DNA from: Bacillus sp. 165
GTDB lineage: Bacteria > Bacillota > Bacilli > Bacillales > Bacillaceae_G
Direction of reading: 5' to 3'
Assembly: GCF_017742235.1 (NCBI RefSeq)
Contig: NZ_JAGHKQ010000009.1
Span: forward strand, 1 to 64,000
Length of the DNA: 64,000 bases
In this document: positions 1 through 8,367 of the stretch, piece by piece
Position numbering within the stretch: the first letter of the stretch is position 1
How the letters are laid out: each line of letters opens with the position of its first letter
Translations under genes and position numbers: made by a program
The notes under the pieces: generated by a model
Told to the model about the DNA's origin: nothing
The model's database searches: none
What the model saw: only the letters and a program-made list of their open reading frames with translations

Positions 1-147
1 CGATATATCCCTGACTCTGCCGATATATCCCTGACTCTGCCGATATATCCCTGACTCTGCCGATATATCCCTGACTCTGCCGATATATCCCTGACTCTGC
101 CGATATATCCCTGACTCTGCCGATATATCCCTGACTCTGCCGATATA
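1..147. repeat. Perfect 20-bp tandem repeat array, 7 copies plus a 7-nt stub
   Basis: Seven identical head-to-tail copies of CGATATATCCCTGACTCTGC fill 1-140, followed by the first seven bases of the unit. The window begins on a unit boundary, so the array probably extends further left. The unit is not palindromic and there are no spacers, so this is a minisatellite and not a CRISPR array. On the plus strand every frame meets TGA within 60 bases; on the minus strand all three frames stay open and would encode the same 20-residue repeat in rotated phase. Copies are identical, which suggests recent expansion. Confidence 0.95.
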
Positions 148-178
148 AAAAGGCCTTCGTTTCATCGAAGGCCTTTTT
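147..178. terminator. Bidirectional intrinsic terminator
   Basis: A 13-bp perfect stem (AAAAAGGCCTTCG paired with CGAAGGCCTTTTT) with a 6-nt loop, A-tract on one side and T-tract on the other. It overlaps the stop codon of the MBL-fold gene on the minus strand and separates it from the repeat array. Confidence 0.9.
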
Positions 179-1265
179 ATATCTCTCGCCACCAGGGTGA
201 AACAGGATACGTTCTAGAACCAATAAGGACAGGTTCTCCAATTCGCGGCGTAGAAATGAGAATATTTTGTTTTTTAGCTGCTTTGGTTACACGTTCAATT
301 GGGTCTGTCCAGTCGTGGAAGGAGAGTGAAAACGCAGACCAGTGAATCGGAATCATCGTTTGACCTTGTACATCAATATGAGCTTGTACCGTTTCTTCCG
401 GCATCATATGGATCGCAGACCATCGTTCATCGTATTGACCACATTCCATTAGCGTTAAATCGAAGGGGCCGTATTTCTCTCCAATTTGTTTAAAATGAGG
501 ACCATATCCGCTATCTCCGCTAAAGTAAATTTTTGTTTGTTGACCCCTAATAACCCATGAACACCAAAGAGTTGTATCACGATCGAACAAGCTTCGACCA
601 GAAAAATGTCTTGCTGGAGTACAAGCAAGCGTCAATCCTAAAAATTCAACCTCATCCCACCAGTCGTGCTCGCTTATTCTTTCCGGATTTACACCCCATC
701 TTTCTAAGTGGCCGCCCACGCCAAGGGGAACAAAAAAATGCCCCACCTTGTCGTTCAGCTTCTTAATCGATCCATAATCAAGATGATCATAATGATCATG
801 AGAAAAAATCACAGCATCGATTTGTGGAAGCTCTTCCACCTCCATAGGCAGCGTACGGCTATAGCGTTTATTTCCGAAAATCGGAAACGGAGTCGGGGCG
901 TCTCCGAACATCGGATCTAACAATATTACCTTCCCCTCCATTTCCAATAACAAAGCCGAATGTCCAAACCATGTAACCGAGGTTTGATCGTTCATTTTAA
1001 AAGAAGAAGCCATAGGAATCAGCTGAGTTGGCTTTCGATTTGGATTTCCCTTCATAAAATCTCGCAGCATAGTAGCTGTGGATTTTATGGATGTGTCCAT
1101 TTTCGCAGGAATTTGATTGCGAAATGTTTTACCTTGAAAATTTTGAGATTGCTCGAATATATGAACTTTCTCCCTTGACGGCTTTGCACCAAATACCGGG
1201 TAATATTTCAAAATAAGAAAACTGGCCAATATAATCAAAGCACCAATCGTTATGATACTATACAT
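177..1265 (-). CDS. MBL-fold metal-dependent hydrolase with N-terminal membrane anchor
   Basis: 362 residues. Residues about 3-22 form one hydrophobic segment, so the enzyme is probably membrane-tethered. The metallo-beta-lactamase fold follows: WFGHSALLLEMEGKVILLDP at about 99-118, the metal-binding HxHxDH motif (HDHYDH) at 156-161, and a distal histidine in IPIHWSAF near the C terminus. This arrangement is typical of the UlaG/NAPE-PLD-like branch of the superfamily. The substrate cannot be read from sequence. The ATG start has AAAGGA nine bases upstream. It is the last minus-strand gene before the repeat array, 63 bp after the tetR gene, and may have its own promoter. Confidence 0.85.
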   Translation of the reverse strand: MYSIITIGALIILASFLILKYYPVFGAKPSREKVHIFEQSQNFQGKTFRNQIPAKMDTSIKSTATMLRDFMKGNPNRKPTQLIPMASSFKMNDQTSVTWFGHSALLLEMEGKVILLDPMFGDAPTPFPIFGNKRYSRTLPMEVEELPQIDAVIFSHDHYDHLDYGSIKKLNDKVGHFFVPLGVGGHLERWGVNPERISEHDWWDEVEFLGLTLACTPARHFSGRSLFDRDTTLWCSWVIRGQQTKIYFSGDSGYGPHFKQIGEKYGPFDLTLMECGQYDERWSAIHMMPEETVQAHIDVQGQTMIPIHWSAFSLSFHDWTDPIERVTKAAKKQNILISTPRIGEPVLIGSRTYPVSPWWREI

Positions 1266-1328
1266 GCTGCAGTATCCTTTCCTATAACTTTTTCATTCAC
1301 TGCTATACTGTCAAAACCACTCCGTCTC

Positions 1329-1985
1329 TTACGTTTGCTTTCCAATGCCCTGAAGAATAAACCGAACCAAGCGGTCTACTTCCAAGGGGTCATCCCATTT
1401 CACATTTGGAAAGAATACAAATCTAGCCATAAAGTACCCAAAAACCGATGTTCCTATTTGACGAAGAAGTTCCGTATTTGGGAGGTCGATTAATTCTCCC
1501 CTCTGTTTTCCCAGCTCTAACATAGCATTGATATGCTTTAATCCACGCGTTTCAAACACCTGGATAAATTGGCTCCGCAAATCATCTCTATGAAGGAGCT
1601 GGGACATTAAAATTTTAAAGATTGCTTTGTTTTCTTCTAAAAAAGCTAACCGATTTTTGATAATTACCGTTAAAAAACTTTCAAATCTTTCATATGGCTT
1701 ACTCACCACATCATGAATAAACTCATCAGCTAATACAGGCACCGATTCCATTACAAAAGGAGCAATAACAGAAAGTAATAAGTTTTCCTTCGTGCCAAAG
1801 TGACGGAATATTGTTCCTTCTGCAACTCCTGCAGCTTTGGCAATTTCACTTGTAGAAGTTGCTGTATAGCCTTTTTCAGCAAACATTTGAATAGCCGTTT
1901 CTACAATTTGTTTCTGTTTTTCAGTCATTTTTTTATCGGTATTTGCTTGAGCCATCATCAATTGAATCATGCTGTTTGTTGACAA
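1329..1985 (-). CDS. TetR/AcrR family repressor linked to ABC-2 exporter
   Basis: 218 residues. The helix-turn-helix is at about 25-70 (core AEKGYTATSTSEIAKAAGVA then GTIFRHF), a canonical TetR N-domain, followed by an all-helical ligand-binding C-domain. The start appears to be TTG with AAGGTG upstream; an in-frame ATG five codons later has no ribosome binding site. It lies 33 bp downstream of the ABC permease and ends the three-gene operon. The operon promoter upstream of the ATPase gene carries two copies of a TGAGT/ACTCA inverted repeat, so the protein most likely represses its own operon and responds to an exporter substrate (inference). Confidence 0.88.
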   Translation of the reverse strand: MSTNSMIQLMMAQANTDKKMTEKQKQIVETAIQMFAEKGYTATSTSEIAKAAGVAEGTIFRHFGTKENLLLSVIAPFVMESVPVLADEFIHDVVSKPYERFESFLTVIIKNRLAFLEENKAIFKILMSQLLHRDDLRSQFIQVFETRGLKHINAMLELGKQRGELIDLPNTELLRQIGTSVFGYFMARFVFFPNVKWDDPLEVDRLVRFILQGIGKQT

Positions 1986-2018
1986 TGTACTTTCATCACC
2001 TTCATTTATAGTCTATAA

Positions 2019-3080
2019 CTATATTTTACGATATTTTTTCAATGCAAACACATTTAACACAATAAAAAGAAGAGCGAACCCTGCTAACATAAGTAAATCG
2101 CCGCTAATATCACTAAATCCGTGCCCTTTGTACATCACACTTTGCAGCGCATCTCCACCGTAGTACATCGGCATAATTTTCGCAATGACTTGCAGCCAGC
2201 CAGCCATGCCGTCAACTGGAAGAATGCCCGCGAAAAACACTTGCGGTACAACAACAATCGGAATGAATTGCATCATTTGAAATTCCGAATTCGCAAATGC
2301 AGATAACAAAATACCAAGTGACAACGCAACCAGCGCCAGCAATAGATTAATTAAAATAACATTCCAAACAGAACCGATAATCACAATGTCCAACACATTT
2401 ACTGCATACAGAACAACAATGACTGTTTGAATAACCGCAAATAAACCGTACCCTAGTAAATAGCCATACACAATTTCTCGTCTTCGTATCGGCGTCGCCA
2501 TTAATCGATCTAACGTACCTGTTGTACGTTCTCTTAACAAAGCAATCCCAGAAATAAGAAACACGAAGAAAAAGACAAAGAATCCGACTAAGATTGGACC
2601 TAAAACATCAAAAAAGGACGTATCCTGATCTCCGTATACATAAGTAGTGTTAATACTAGGTGATTTAGGGTTCACACCTGCATTTCCATTAGGCGCTTGT
2701 TTCTTCGCTGCTTCTGATGCGATAATTTGCTGTAGTTTCATTTGCAAAGCCTTTGTTTTCGAAGGATCAGCATTTGAAAACGTCAGCTTTATTTTATTTC
2801 CTTCCATATCAAGTAAAGCGTCCAAATCATCATCCATCACTGTTTGTTCAGCATTTTGTACGTGGGCATACGTTTTTACAGTAAAATCGTTTTCGTTCAG
2901 TTGTTCCACTAAAGAGCTGTCTCCATTTACAATCCCCACTCGAGGATTCTTAGGATCACTCGTAAACAGGAAGTGAATAAGCGTTAAAATGATTAGCGGC
3001 GCCACCATCATTAACGCGAGTGTTCGTTTATCACGCAGCATTTGCTGAAAAATACGTTTAACTACCGCGATGCTTCTCAT
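2019..3080 (-). CDS. ABC-2 type transporter permease
   Basis: 353 residues. One transmembrane helix near residues 20-40, a long extracytoplasmic region to about 155, then five or six hydrophobic helices from about 160 to the C terminus ending in a basic tail. This layout (large loop after TM1, ALLRERTTGTLDRLMATPI preceding TM3) is typical of ABC-2 drug or polyketide exporters of the DrrB/YhaP class. Its ATG shares one base with the TAA of the upstream ATPase gene, so translation is coupled. With the ATPase it should form an efflux pump; the substrate is unknown. Confidence 0.88.
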   Translation of the reverse strand: MRSIAVVKRIFQQMLRDKRTLALMMVAPLIILTLIHFLFTSDPKNPRVGIVNGDSSLVEQLNENDFTVKTYAHVQNAEQTVMDDDLDALLDMEGNKIKLTFSNADPSKTKALQMKLQQIIASEAAKKQAPNGNAGVNPKSPSINTTYVYGDQDTSFFDVLGPILVGFFVFFFVFLISGIALLRERTTGTLDRLMATPIRRREIVYGYLLGYGLFAVIQTVIVVLYAVNVLDIVIIGSVWNVILINLLLALVALSLGILLSAFANSEFQMMQFIPIVVVPQVFFAGILPVDGMAGWLQVIAKIMPMYYGGDALQSVMYKGHGFSDISGDLLMLAGFALLFIVLNVFALKKYRKI

Positions 3081-3799
3081 TACTGCTTCCCTCCCGCTTT
3101 CAAGAATACTTCCTCTAAGCTTCCAATACCGTACTGCTGCTTCAGTTCCAACGGCGACCCGCTCGTCAACACTTTTCCTTCCCTTACCATTGCCAAGCGG
3201 TCACATTTTTCTGCTTCATCCATGACGTGTGTTGTAACCAAAATGGTTTTCCCTGCTGTCCTTAGCCGGAATAACTCATTCCAAATCGACAGTCGCAATT
3301 CAGGATCAATTCCTACTGTCGGCTCATCCAATACGAGCAGCTGCGGATCATGGATTAACGCGATTGCGAGAGACAGCCTTCGCTTCATCCCGCCTGAATA
3401 CGCCCCCACCTTTTTTGATAAATCAGACGTAAGATTCACTAAATCAGCAGCATAAGCAATACGCTGTTTTTGTTCTCCTTTTTTCAAGCCGAATAAGGAA
3501 GCAAAAAACACTAAGTTTTCTTCTCCTGTCAATTCTGGATATAACGCATCAGATTGTGCCATATATCCAATTTTGGGCAAAGCCTGTAAGCTCGGAATTT
3601 TATCCCCTAATACTTCTACATCTCCTTTAGATGGATTATCCATACCAACAATGATTTTAACCAATGTCGTTTTTCCTGACCCGGATGGTCCAATCAGCCC
3701 GTAAATTTCTCCTTGTTTCACCGTCAAATCAATATTACTTAACACTTCTTTTTTACCAAAGCTTTTGCTTACTTGCTTTACTTTAATTACAGAATCCAT
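3080..3799 (-). CDS. ABC transporter ATP-binding protein (exporter)
   Basis: 239 residues from the chosen start. Walker A GPSGSGKTT at about 37-45, Q-loop in GYMAQSD, ABC signature YSGGMKRRLSL at about 134-144, Walker B LLVLDEP at about 154-160 and the H-loop in TTHVMDEAE. An in-frame ATG 13 codons upstream exists, but the start at 3799 has AAAGGAG eight bases before it, and the upstream ATG overlaps operator sequence. First gene of the ATPase-permease-TetR operon. High similarity to daunorubicin-type DrrA proteins is expected from the SGGMKRR signature. Confidence 0.9.
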   Translation of the reverse strand: MDSVIKVKQVSKSFGKKEVLSNIDLTVKQGEIYGLIGPSGSGKTTLVKIIVGMDNPSKGDVEVLGDKIPSLQALPKIGYMAQSDALYPELTGEENLVFFASLFGLKKGEQKQRIAYAADLVNLTSDLSKKVGAYSGGMKRRLSLAIALIHDPQLLVLDEPTVGIDPELRLSIWNELFRLRTAGKTILVTTHVMDEAEKCDRLAMVREGKVLTSGSPLELKQQYGIGSLEEVFLKAGGKQ

Positions 3800-3820
3800 A
3801 TATAATTCTCCTTTCGAGAA

Positions 3821-3896
3821 AAATGAGTGATTACTCACTTTTAATTATACGATAATATATGTAAAAGTAAATACAAAAGTGAGTAGTTACTCACTT
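3821..3896 (-). promoter_or_regulatory. Promoter with paired TetR-type operators
   Basis: On the minus strand a TATAAT -10 (3844-3849) and a TTTACT -35 (3866-3871) with 16-bp spacing read toward the ABC ATPase gene. They are flanked by two related inverted repeats: TGAGTGATTACTCA at 3824-3837, covering the start-site region, and GTGAGTAGTTACTCAC at 3879-3894, just upstream of -35. Both fit TGAGT-N4-ACTCA. The placement is that of a repressor site pair, presumably for the TetR protein encoded by the last gene of the operon. Confidence 0.8.
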
Positions 3897-3941
3897 TGAT
3901 TATATATTGGTTTTTACTAAAAAATTACCTGGCACAATAAA

Positions 3942-3968
3942 AAAAGAGCTTAGAAAATAAGCTCTTTT
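3942..3968 (-). terminator. Terminator after erpA-like gene
   Basis: AAAAGAGCTTA paired with TAAGCTCTTTT around a 5-nt loop; on the minus strand it is followed by T residues. It overlaps the stop codon of the iron-sulfur carrier gene. Confidence 0.8.
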
Positions 3969-4320
3969 AGCACTGCTCTGGCGTACCGGTATTTGCCGCC
4001 GTCCTAAAACTCGAACCACACCCGCATGTTGCGATGGCATTCGGATTATCGATGGTAAAACCGCCGCCCAGCATGGATTGTTTATAATCAATTTTCAATC
4101 CTTCTAATACAGGGGCATCTTGTTTATCAATTAGAAATTTCACACCGTGAAAACCAAGCACTTGGTCGTTTTCCCCAGCCTCTTTGTCAAATCCAAGACC
4201 GTAGGAAAGCCCGCTGCAACCGCCTCCCTTTACTGCAAGACGCACATATTGCTCTCCTTCTCCAGCTTGTTCTATCATGTCTTTAATTTGAAGAGCAGCT
4301 TGCTCTGTTACATTAATCAT
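3967..4320 (-). CDS. HesB/IscA/ErpA family iron-sulfur cluster carrier (YutM-type)
   Basis: 117 residues, the usual A-type carrier length. The three conserved cysteines are present: one in GGGCSGLSYGLGF (about residue 35) and two in the C-terminal CGCGSSF motif. A-type carriers accept Fe-S clusters from the SufBCD scaffold and pass them to apo-enzymes such as LipA, both encoded in this window. The ATG is preceded by GGGAGTTGG. It is next to dapF in the same order as B. subtilis yutM-dapF, which supports orthology. Confidence 0.92.
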   Translation of the reverse strand: MINVTEQAALQIKDMIEQAGEGEQYVRLAVKGGGCSGLSYGLGFDKEAGENDQVLGFHGVKFLIDKQDAPVLEGLKIDYKQSMLGGGFTIDNPNAIATCGCGSSFRTAANTGTPEQC

Positions 4321-4377
4321 AAAACCAACTCCCTTCTTCTGCTTTTATTATACCTGTTCTTTTGCCTGATACTCAAT

Positions 4378-5241
4378 TTAAGCAACCGGCCAGTAGAAAA
4401 CTCCAGTACAAATCGTTTCAGCAGGTCCCTTCATAATAACGGTTCCTTCTTCTGTCCAGGTAATAAATAAATCTCCTCCTGCCAAGTGCACCGTCACATC
4501 AGTTCCCTTTTGCATTTTTCCGTTTAAAATAGCGGCAACTACAGCGGCACAAGCTCCGGTTCCACATGCTTGTGTGACGCCGGAACCGCGCTCCCATACA
4601 CGAAACTTCATTTCCTCTTCGTTTACAATTTCCACAAATTCCACATTTACACTCTCAGGAAACAGCTCATATCTCTCTAACACCGGTCCAAGTGTTGTTA
4701 ATGGCGCCTGTTCAATAGTGTCAACAAAGATAACCGCATGAGGGTTACCCATGGAAACAGCAGTCAGTTCATAGGTTTGCTTTTCAAATACAACGGTTTC
4801 TGTAATAAATCCCTCTTTTTCTTCACCAAGCATTGGGATTTCACTTCGCCCTAGCCGCGGCTGTCCCATATCAACAGCAACATACGTTACCACTCCATTT
4901 TCCACAGTAACTTCTGCGGTTACCAGCCCTGCTAATGTATCAATTTGAAATACTGTTTCATCTACTAGCTTATGTTCGTATGCATATTTGGCGACGCAAC
5001 GAAGACCGTTGCCACAGCTTTTCCCTTCGGAACCATCCTTATTGAAAATACGCATCTTCACAGGAGCATAATCAGATGGACAAATTAAAATCAGTCCATC
5101 AGAGCCAATTCCTGTATATACATTCGATACTCTTTGTGCCAGTTCAGCTAAATGTTCCTCTGCCAGATGCTCTTCGAACATATTCACATAGATGTAGTTA
5201 TTACCGAGTCCATGCATTTTTGTATAAGAAAGCTCCCTCAT
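4378..5241 (-). CDS. dapF: Diaminopimelate epimerase
   Basis: 287 residues. Interconverts LL- and meso-diaminopimelate, the last step before lysine and the peptidoglycan crosslinking residue. Both catalytic cysteines are visible: C in [10 protein letters not shown] (about residue 75) and C in [10 protein letters not shown] (about 225). The N terminus [13 protein letters not shown] is family-typical. An upstream GTG in frame overlaps the Shine-Dalgarno sequence itself, so the ATG at 5241 with GGAG eight bases upstream is chosen. The preceding nucleoside transporter has its own terminator, so dapF is probably transcribed separately. Confidence 0.96.
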   Translation of the reverse strand: MRELSYTKMHGLGNNYIYVNMFEEHLAEEHLAELAQRVSNVYTGIGSDGLILICPSDYAPVKMRIFNKDGSEGKSCGNGLRCVAKYAYEHKLVDETVFQIDTLAGLVTAEVTVENGVVTYVAVDMGQPRLGRSEIPMLGEEKEGFITETVVFEKQTYELTAVSMGNPHAVIFVDTIEQAPLTTLGPVLERYELFPESVNVEFVEIVNEEEMKFRVWERGSGVTQACGTGACAAVVAAILNGKMQKGTDVTVHLAGGDLFITWTEEGTVIMKGPAETICTGVFYWPVA

Positions 5242-5326
5242 ATTCTTCACTCCAAAAAATTCGTTTTTTCAAGTATAAAATGAGATGTTTTTGAAAACAA
5301 TATAAATATCCCCCGTTTCTCATTAT

Positions 5327-5364
5327 AAAAAAGAAAGCCCGTATTATTACGGGCTTTCTTTTTT
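5327..5364. terminator. Bidirectional terminator between nucleoside transporter gene and dapF
   Basis: AAAAAAGAAAGCCCGTA paired with TTACGGGCTTTCTTTTTT, tight loop, A and T tracts on either side. It terminates the minus-strand transporter gene just before dapF. Confidence 0.9.
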
Positions 5365-5374
5365 CTGTATTCTC

Positions 5375-6592
5375 TTAAATGAACATTCCTGCAATTGTAG
5401 CGCTTAATAAATTTGCCATCGTGCCTGCGGCAACCGCCCGCAAGCCAAATTTTGCAATATCAGCGCGCCGGCTTGGGGCCATCCCTCCTAATCCTCCTAA
5501 CAAAATAGCAATGGAGGAGAAATTAGCAAATCCGCATAGCGCAAATGTAATTATCGCACCTGTTTTTTGAGATAGAGTGTCTATAATTGGGGCAAATTCA
5601 GAAAAAGCAACAAATTCATTTAAAATGAGCTTTTGTCCGATAAAGCTTCCTGCTGTTACCGCATCTTCCCACGGTACACCGATAACAAAGGCAAGTGGTG
5701 CAAAGATATACCCTAAGATTAATTGCAATGACAAATCAGGATACCCAAACAGTCCTCCAATTCCTCCAACTAAACCGTTGATCAAAGCAATAATAGCAAT
5801 AAAAGCAATTAACATTGCACCTACATTCAATGCAAGCATTAATCCGTCAGAAGCACCGCGCGCCGCTGCATCAAGGACGTTGGCCTGATCCTCGTCACGC
5901 TCCATCACCACTTTTTCTGCTGTCTCCGGCTTCTCCGTTTCAGGGAAAAATAATTTAGCCATAATTAAGCCTGCAGGCGCTGCCATCACAGCTGCCGCTA
6001 ATAAAAATTGCAACGGTACACCCAATGCCGCATAGCCAAATAAGGTAGAACCGGATACGGAGGCAAGCCCTCCTACCATAACAGCAAACAGCTCTGATTT
6101 TGTTAGTCGGTCCATATACGGACGAATCACAAGGGGTGCTTCTGTTTGACCAAGGAAAATATTTGCTGTAGCTGACAAAGACTCTGCTTGACTCGTTCTC
6201 AGTAATTTAGACAAAGCTCCTCCAATGATCCGGACGAACCATTGCATAATACCAAGATAGTAAAGTACCGCAATAAAAGAAGACAAGAAAATCAATACAG
6301 GAAGCACTCGAAACGCAAAAATAAAACCTGTCGGCTGACTCGGATCTGCCAAGCTGCCAAATAAAAAGGAAATTCCTGCATTAGCATAATCAATAACCTT
6401 TTGTACACCTTGTGTGACACTTTGAAGTGCTGCTCTCCCTACTGACCATTTCAATACGATAAAAGCAAATATGATTTGAATAGCCAGCCCTCCGAGAACC
6501 GTCCGATAGCTAATCGATGTTTTATTATTCGAAAAGAGAAAAGCTATCGCAAACAAAAACAACACTCCGCCTAATCCCCAAATAACATTCAT
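5375..6592 (-). CDS. Concentrative nucleoside transporter (NupC/YutK family)
   Basis: 405 residues. Multiple hydrophobic helices; the family core GQTEAPLVIRPYMDRLT at about 150-166 is the nucleoside- and cation-binding hairpin of CNT carriers, followed by GGLASVSGSTLFGYAALGVP and a C-terminal CGFANFSSIAILLGGLGGMAP motif. CNT proteins import nucleosides with sodium or protons. The ATG at 6592 has GAGGTG six bases upstream; the in-frame GTG three codons earlier lies inside that binding site. It occupies the place of B. subtilis yutK between dapF and yuzB. A perfect 24-bp palindrome with a T-run lies 82 bp upstream. Confidence 0.92.
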   Translation of the reverse strand: MNVIWGLGGVLFLFAIAFLFSNNKTSISYRTVLGGLAIQIIFAFIVLKWSVGRAALQSVTQGVQKVIDYANAGISFLFGSLADPSQPTGFIFAFRVLPVLIFLSSFIAVLYYLGIMQWFVRIIGGALSKLLRTSQAESLSATANIFLGQTEAPLVIRPYMDRLTKSELFAVMVGGLASVSGSTLFGYAALGVPLQFLLAAAVMAAPAGLIMAKLFFPETEKPETAEKVVMERDEDQANVLDAAARGASDGLMLALNVGAMLIAFIAIIALINGLVGGIGGLFGYPDLSLQLILGYIFAPLAFVIGVPWEDAVTAGSFIGQKLILNEFVAFSEFAPIIDTLSQKTGAIITFALCGFANFSSIAILLGGLGGMAPSRRADIAKFGLRAVAAGTMANLLSATIAGMFI

Positions 6593-6668
6593 CTTCTTCA
6601 CCTCATCAATTTAAAAAACTATTTATCGCTTCTTAAATAGTAATAACCCATTCTTCTTCTATTTACTA

Positions 6669-6697
6669 AAAAACACAGTATAAAATTTTATACTGTG
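6669..6697 (-). promoter_or_regulatory. Perfect 24-bp palindrome plus T-run in nucleoside transporter leader
   Basis: Positions 6674-6697 are a perfect palindrome, arms CACAGTATAAAA and TTTTATACTGTG with no loop. On the minus strand it is followed directly by TTTTTT. It lies between the yuzB terminator and the transporter start. Two readings fit: an operator for a nucleoside-responsive regulator, or an AT-rich intrinsic attenuator in the leader RNA. Purine riboswitch motifs are not present. Confidence 0.55.
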
Positions 6698-6770
6698 CTG
6701 AAAATTTGTATTTTCTCTTTTCAATAGATACTCATTCACTTTTAGGGACAAGATTAAGATGCTAATAAAA

Positions 6771-6790
6771 AAAGCTGCCCTTTGGCAGCA
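6771..6790 (-). terminator. Terminator after yuzB
   Basis: GCTGCC stem with a 4-nt loop followed on the minus strand by seven T residues, six bases past the end of yuzB. Confidence 0.8.
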
Positions 6791-6795
6791 ATATG

Positions 6796-7035
6796 TTAAA
6801 ACATTGGATTTTCTTCCAAGTATTCATAGATGTTTTTGATTAACTCATCTGGCGTTTCACCAGTAACTGCTTCTCCATTCACAAGTGCAAACATACTTTC
6901 ATAACAAATACCACAATACCCCAAACAGCCATATTCAATAATATCTAAATCTGGGTCTTTTTCAAGTGTTTCTCGTGCTTTTTGAGACCCGTTTGCCAGG
7001 TTGCTGACGCAAAATTCGACAATCGGCTTAATCAC
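6796..7035 (-). CDS. yuzB: YuzB family protein (DUF1450, UPF0349)
   Basis: 79 residues starting at GTG, which has GGAGGGGGGA seven bases upstream; the longer reading frame has no such site. Contains CxxxL spacing at the N terminus (EFCVSNL) and a cysteine cluster GCLGYCGIC at about 43-51, plus a conserved tail [19 protein letters not shown]. The family is small, cytosolic and of unknown biochemical role; the cysteine cluster suggests metal or redox binding (inference). Divergent from yutJ with a 219-bp shared upstream region, as in B. subtilis. Confidence 0.9.
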   Translation of the reverse strand: MIKPIVEFCVSNLANGSQKARETLEKDPDLDIIEYGCLGYCGICYESMFALVNGEAVTGETPDELIKNIYEYLEENPMF

Positions 7036-7254
7036 ATTTCTTCCCCCCTCCACTTCATTTACTGTAATCTTTTTAGTGGGAAACGTCAATAAATTCAACG
7101 TTTCTTTCCTAATATTGCATACGAACATTTTAAGATATGCGTTGTTATTTGTTCACATATTCGTTATAATTTGATTGATAAAGTCGAAAAATTTTTAGTT
7201 AGATATAATTTTATAACTATTTGGGCAAATTTTGAATGCAAAGGGGAGTCCAGC

Positions 7255-8319
7255 ATGAAACACCTCGTAATCCTTGGCGGTGGATATGGTGGTATGAGAG
7301 TTTTACAGCGCATTCTTCCGAACCTTCGTGAAGATACTACTATAACTCTTATTGATAAAGTACCGTATCACTGCTTCAAGACTGAATACTATGCGCTAGT
7401 TGCGGGAACGATTTCTGAAACACATATTCGCATGCCGTTTCCAAAGCATGAACGCCTGAATTTTCAATATGGCGTAATTGAAAACGTAGACATTGATAAT
7501 AATATGGTACATTTAGCAAGCGGAGAATCCATACAGTATGATGATCTAATTATTGGTTTAGGCTGTGAAGATAAATATCATGGGGTACCAGGTGCGAAAG
7601 AATTCACGTACAGTGTACAATCTATTGAGAAATCAAGACAAGCATATCAACAATTAAACGGATTAGCACCGAATGCCACAGTCGGCATCGTGGGCGCTGG
7701 ATTGAGCGGAGTAGAAGTGGCAAGCGAACTGCGTGAAAGCCGACCGGATTTGAACATCCTGTTATTTGACAGAGGCAACCGTATTTTATCGATGTTCCCT
7801 GAGCGTTTAAGCGAATACGTAGAAAAATGGTTTATTGAGCATGATGTTATCATTGTACGCAATTCTAACATCACCAAAGTAGACAAAAACAAATTATACA
7901 ATCACCATGAACCAATTGACTGTGATGCTATCGTATGGACAGCTGGTATACAAGCAAACAGCGTGGTTCGAAAATTAGATGTAGAAAAAGATAACAGCGG
8001 CCGCGTTGTTCTAACGAAGCATCATAATATACCAGGATACGAGCATGTATATGTACTAGGCGATTGTGCAAGCCTTCCGCACGCTCCATCAGCACAGCTG
8101 GCTGAAGGGCAAGCAGAGCAAATCGTAACAATTTTAACAAAACGCTGGAACGGCGAAGAGCTTCCAGAAGAAATGCCAGTCATCAAATTAAAAGGTGTAC
8201 TCGGTTCCCTCGGCAAAAAACACGGCTTCGGCTTATTAGCTAATCAAGCGTTAATCGGTCGTGTACCTCGCCTGTTGAAATCAGGTATTCTTTGGATGTA
8301 TAAGTTCCATAATGGATAA
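7255..8319 (+). CDS. yutJ: NAD(P)/FAD-dependent oxidoreductase, type II NADH dehydrogenase-like (YutJ)
   Basis: 354 residues. Two Rossmann motifs: ILGGGYGGMRVLQRI at the N terminus for FAD and VGIVGAGLSGVEVASEL at about 142-158 for NAD(P)H, then a C-terminal FAD motif HVYVLGDCASLPHAPSAQLAEGQ. This is the NDH-2 layout, so it likely moves electrons from NAD(P)H to quinone at the membrane face. The start at 7255 has AAGGGGAG nine bases upstream; the longer frame upstream has no binding site. Length matches B. subtilis YutJ. Confidence 0.93.
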   Translation: MKHLVILGGGYGGMRVLQRILPNLREDTTITLIDKVPYHCFKTEYYALVAGTISETHIRMPFPKHERLNFQYGVIENVDIDNNMVHLASGESIQYDDLIIGLGCEDKYHGVPGAKEFTYSVQSIEKSRQAYQQLNGLAPNATVGIVGAGLSGVEVASELRESRPDLNILLFDRGNRILSMFPERLSEYVEKWFIEHDVIIVRNSNITKVDKNKLYNHHEPIDCDAIVWTAGIQANSVVRKLDVEKDNSGRVVLTKHHNIPGYEHVYVLGDCASLPHAPSAQLAEGQAEQIVTILTKRWNGEELPEEMPVIKLKGVLGSLGKKHGFGLLANQALIGRVPRLLKSGILWMYKFHNG

Positions 8320-8325
8320 TACACA

Positions 8326-8355
8326 AAAAAGGAGTGAAGAAATTCACTCCTTTTT
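8326..8355. terminator. Bidirectional terminator after yutJ
   Basis: AAAAAAGGAGTGAA paired with TTCACTCCTTTTT around GAA; serves yutJ on plus and the decayed ABC fragment on minus. Confidence 0.88.
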
Positions 8356-8367
8356 CTATTGTATTTT

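Noticed and set aside
1-147. Possible CRISPR array
   Set aside because: Units follow each other without spacers and are not dyad-symmetric; no cas gene is in the window.
6669-6697. Purine riboswitch in front of the nucleoside transporter
   Set aside because: The conserved loop sequences of the purine aptamer are absent; only the palindrome is present.
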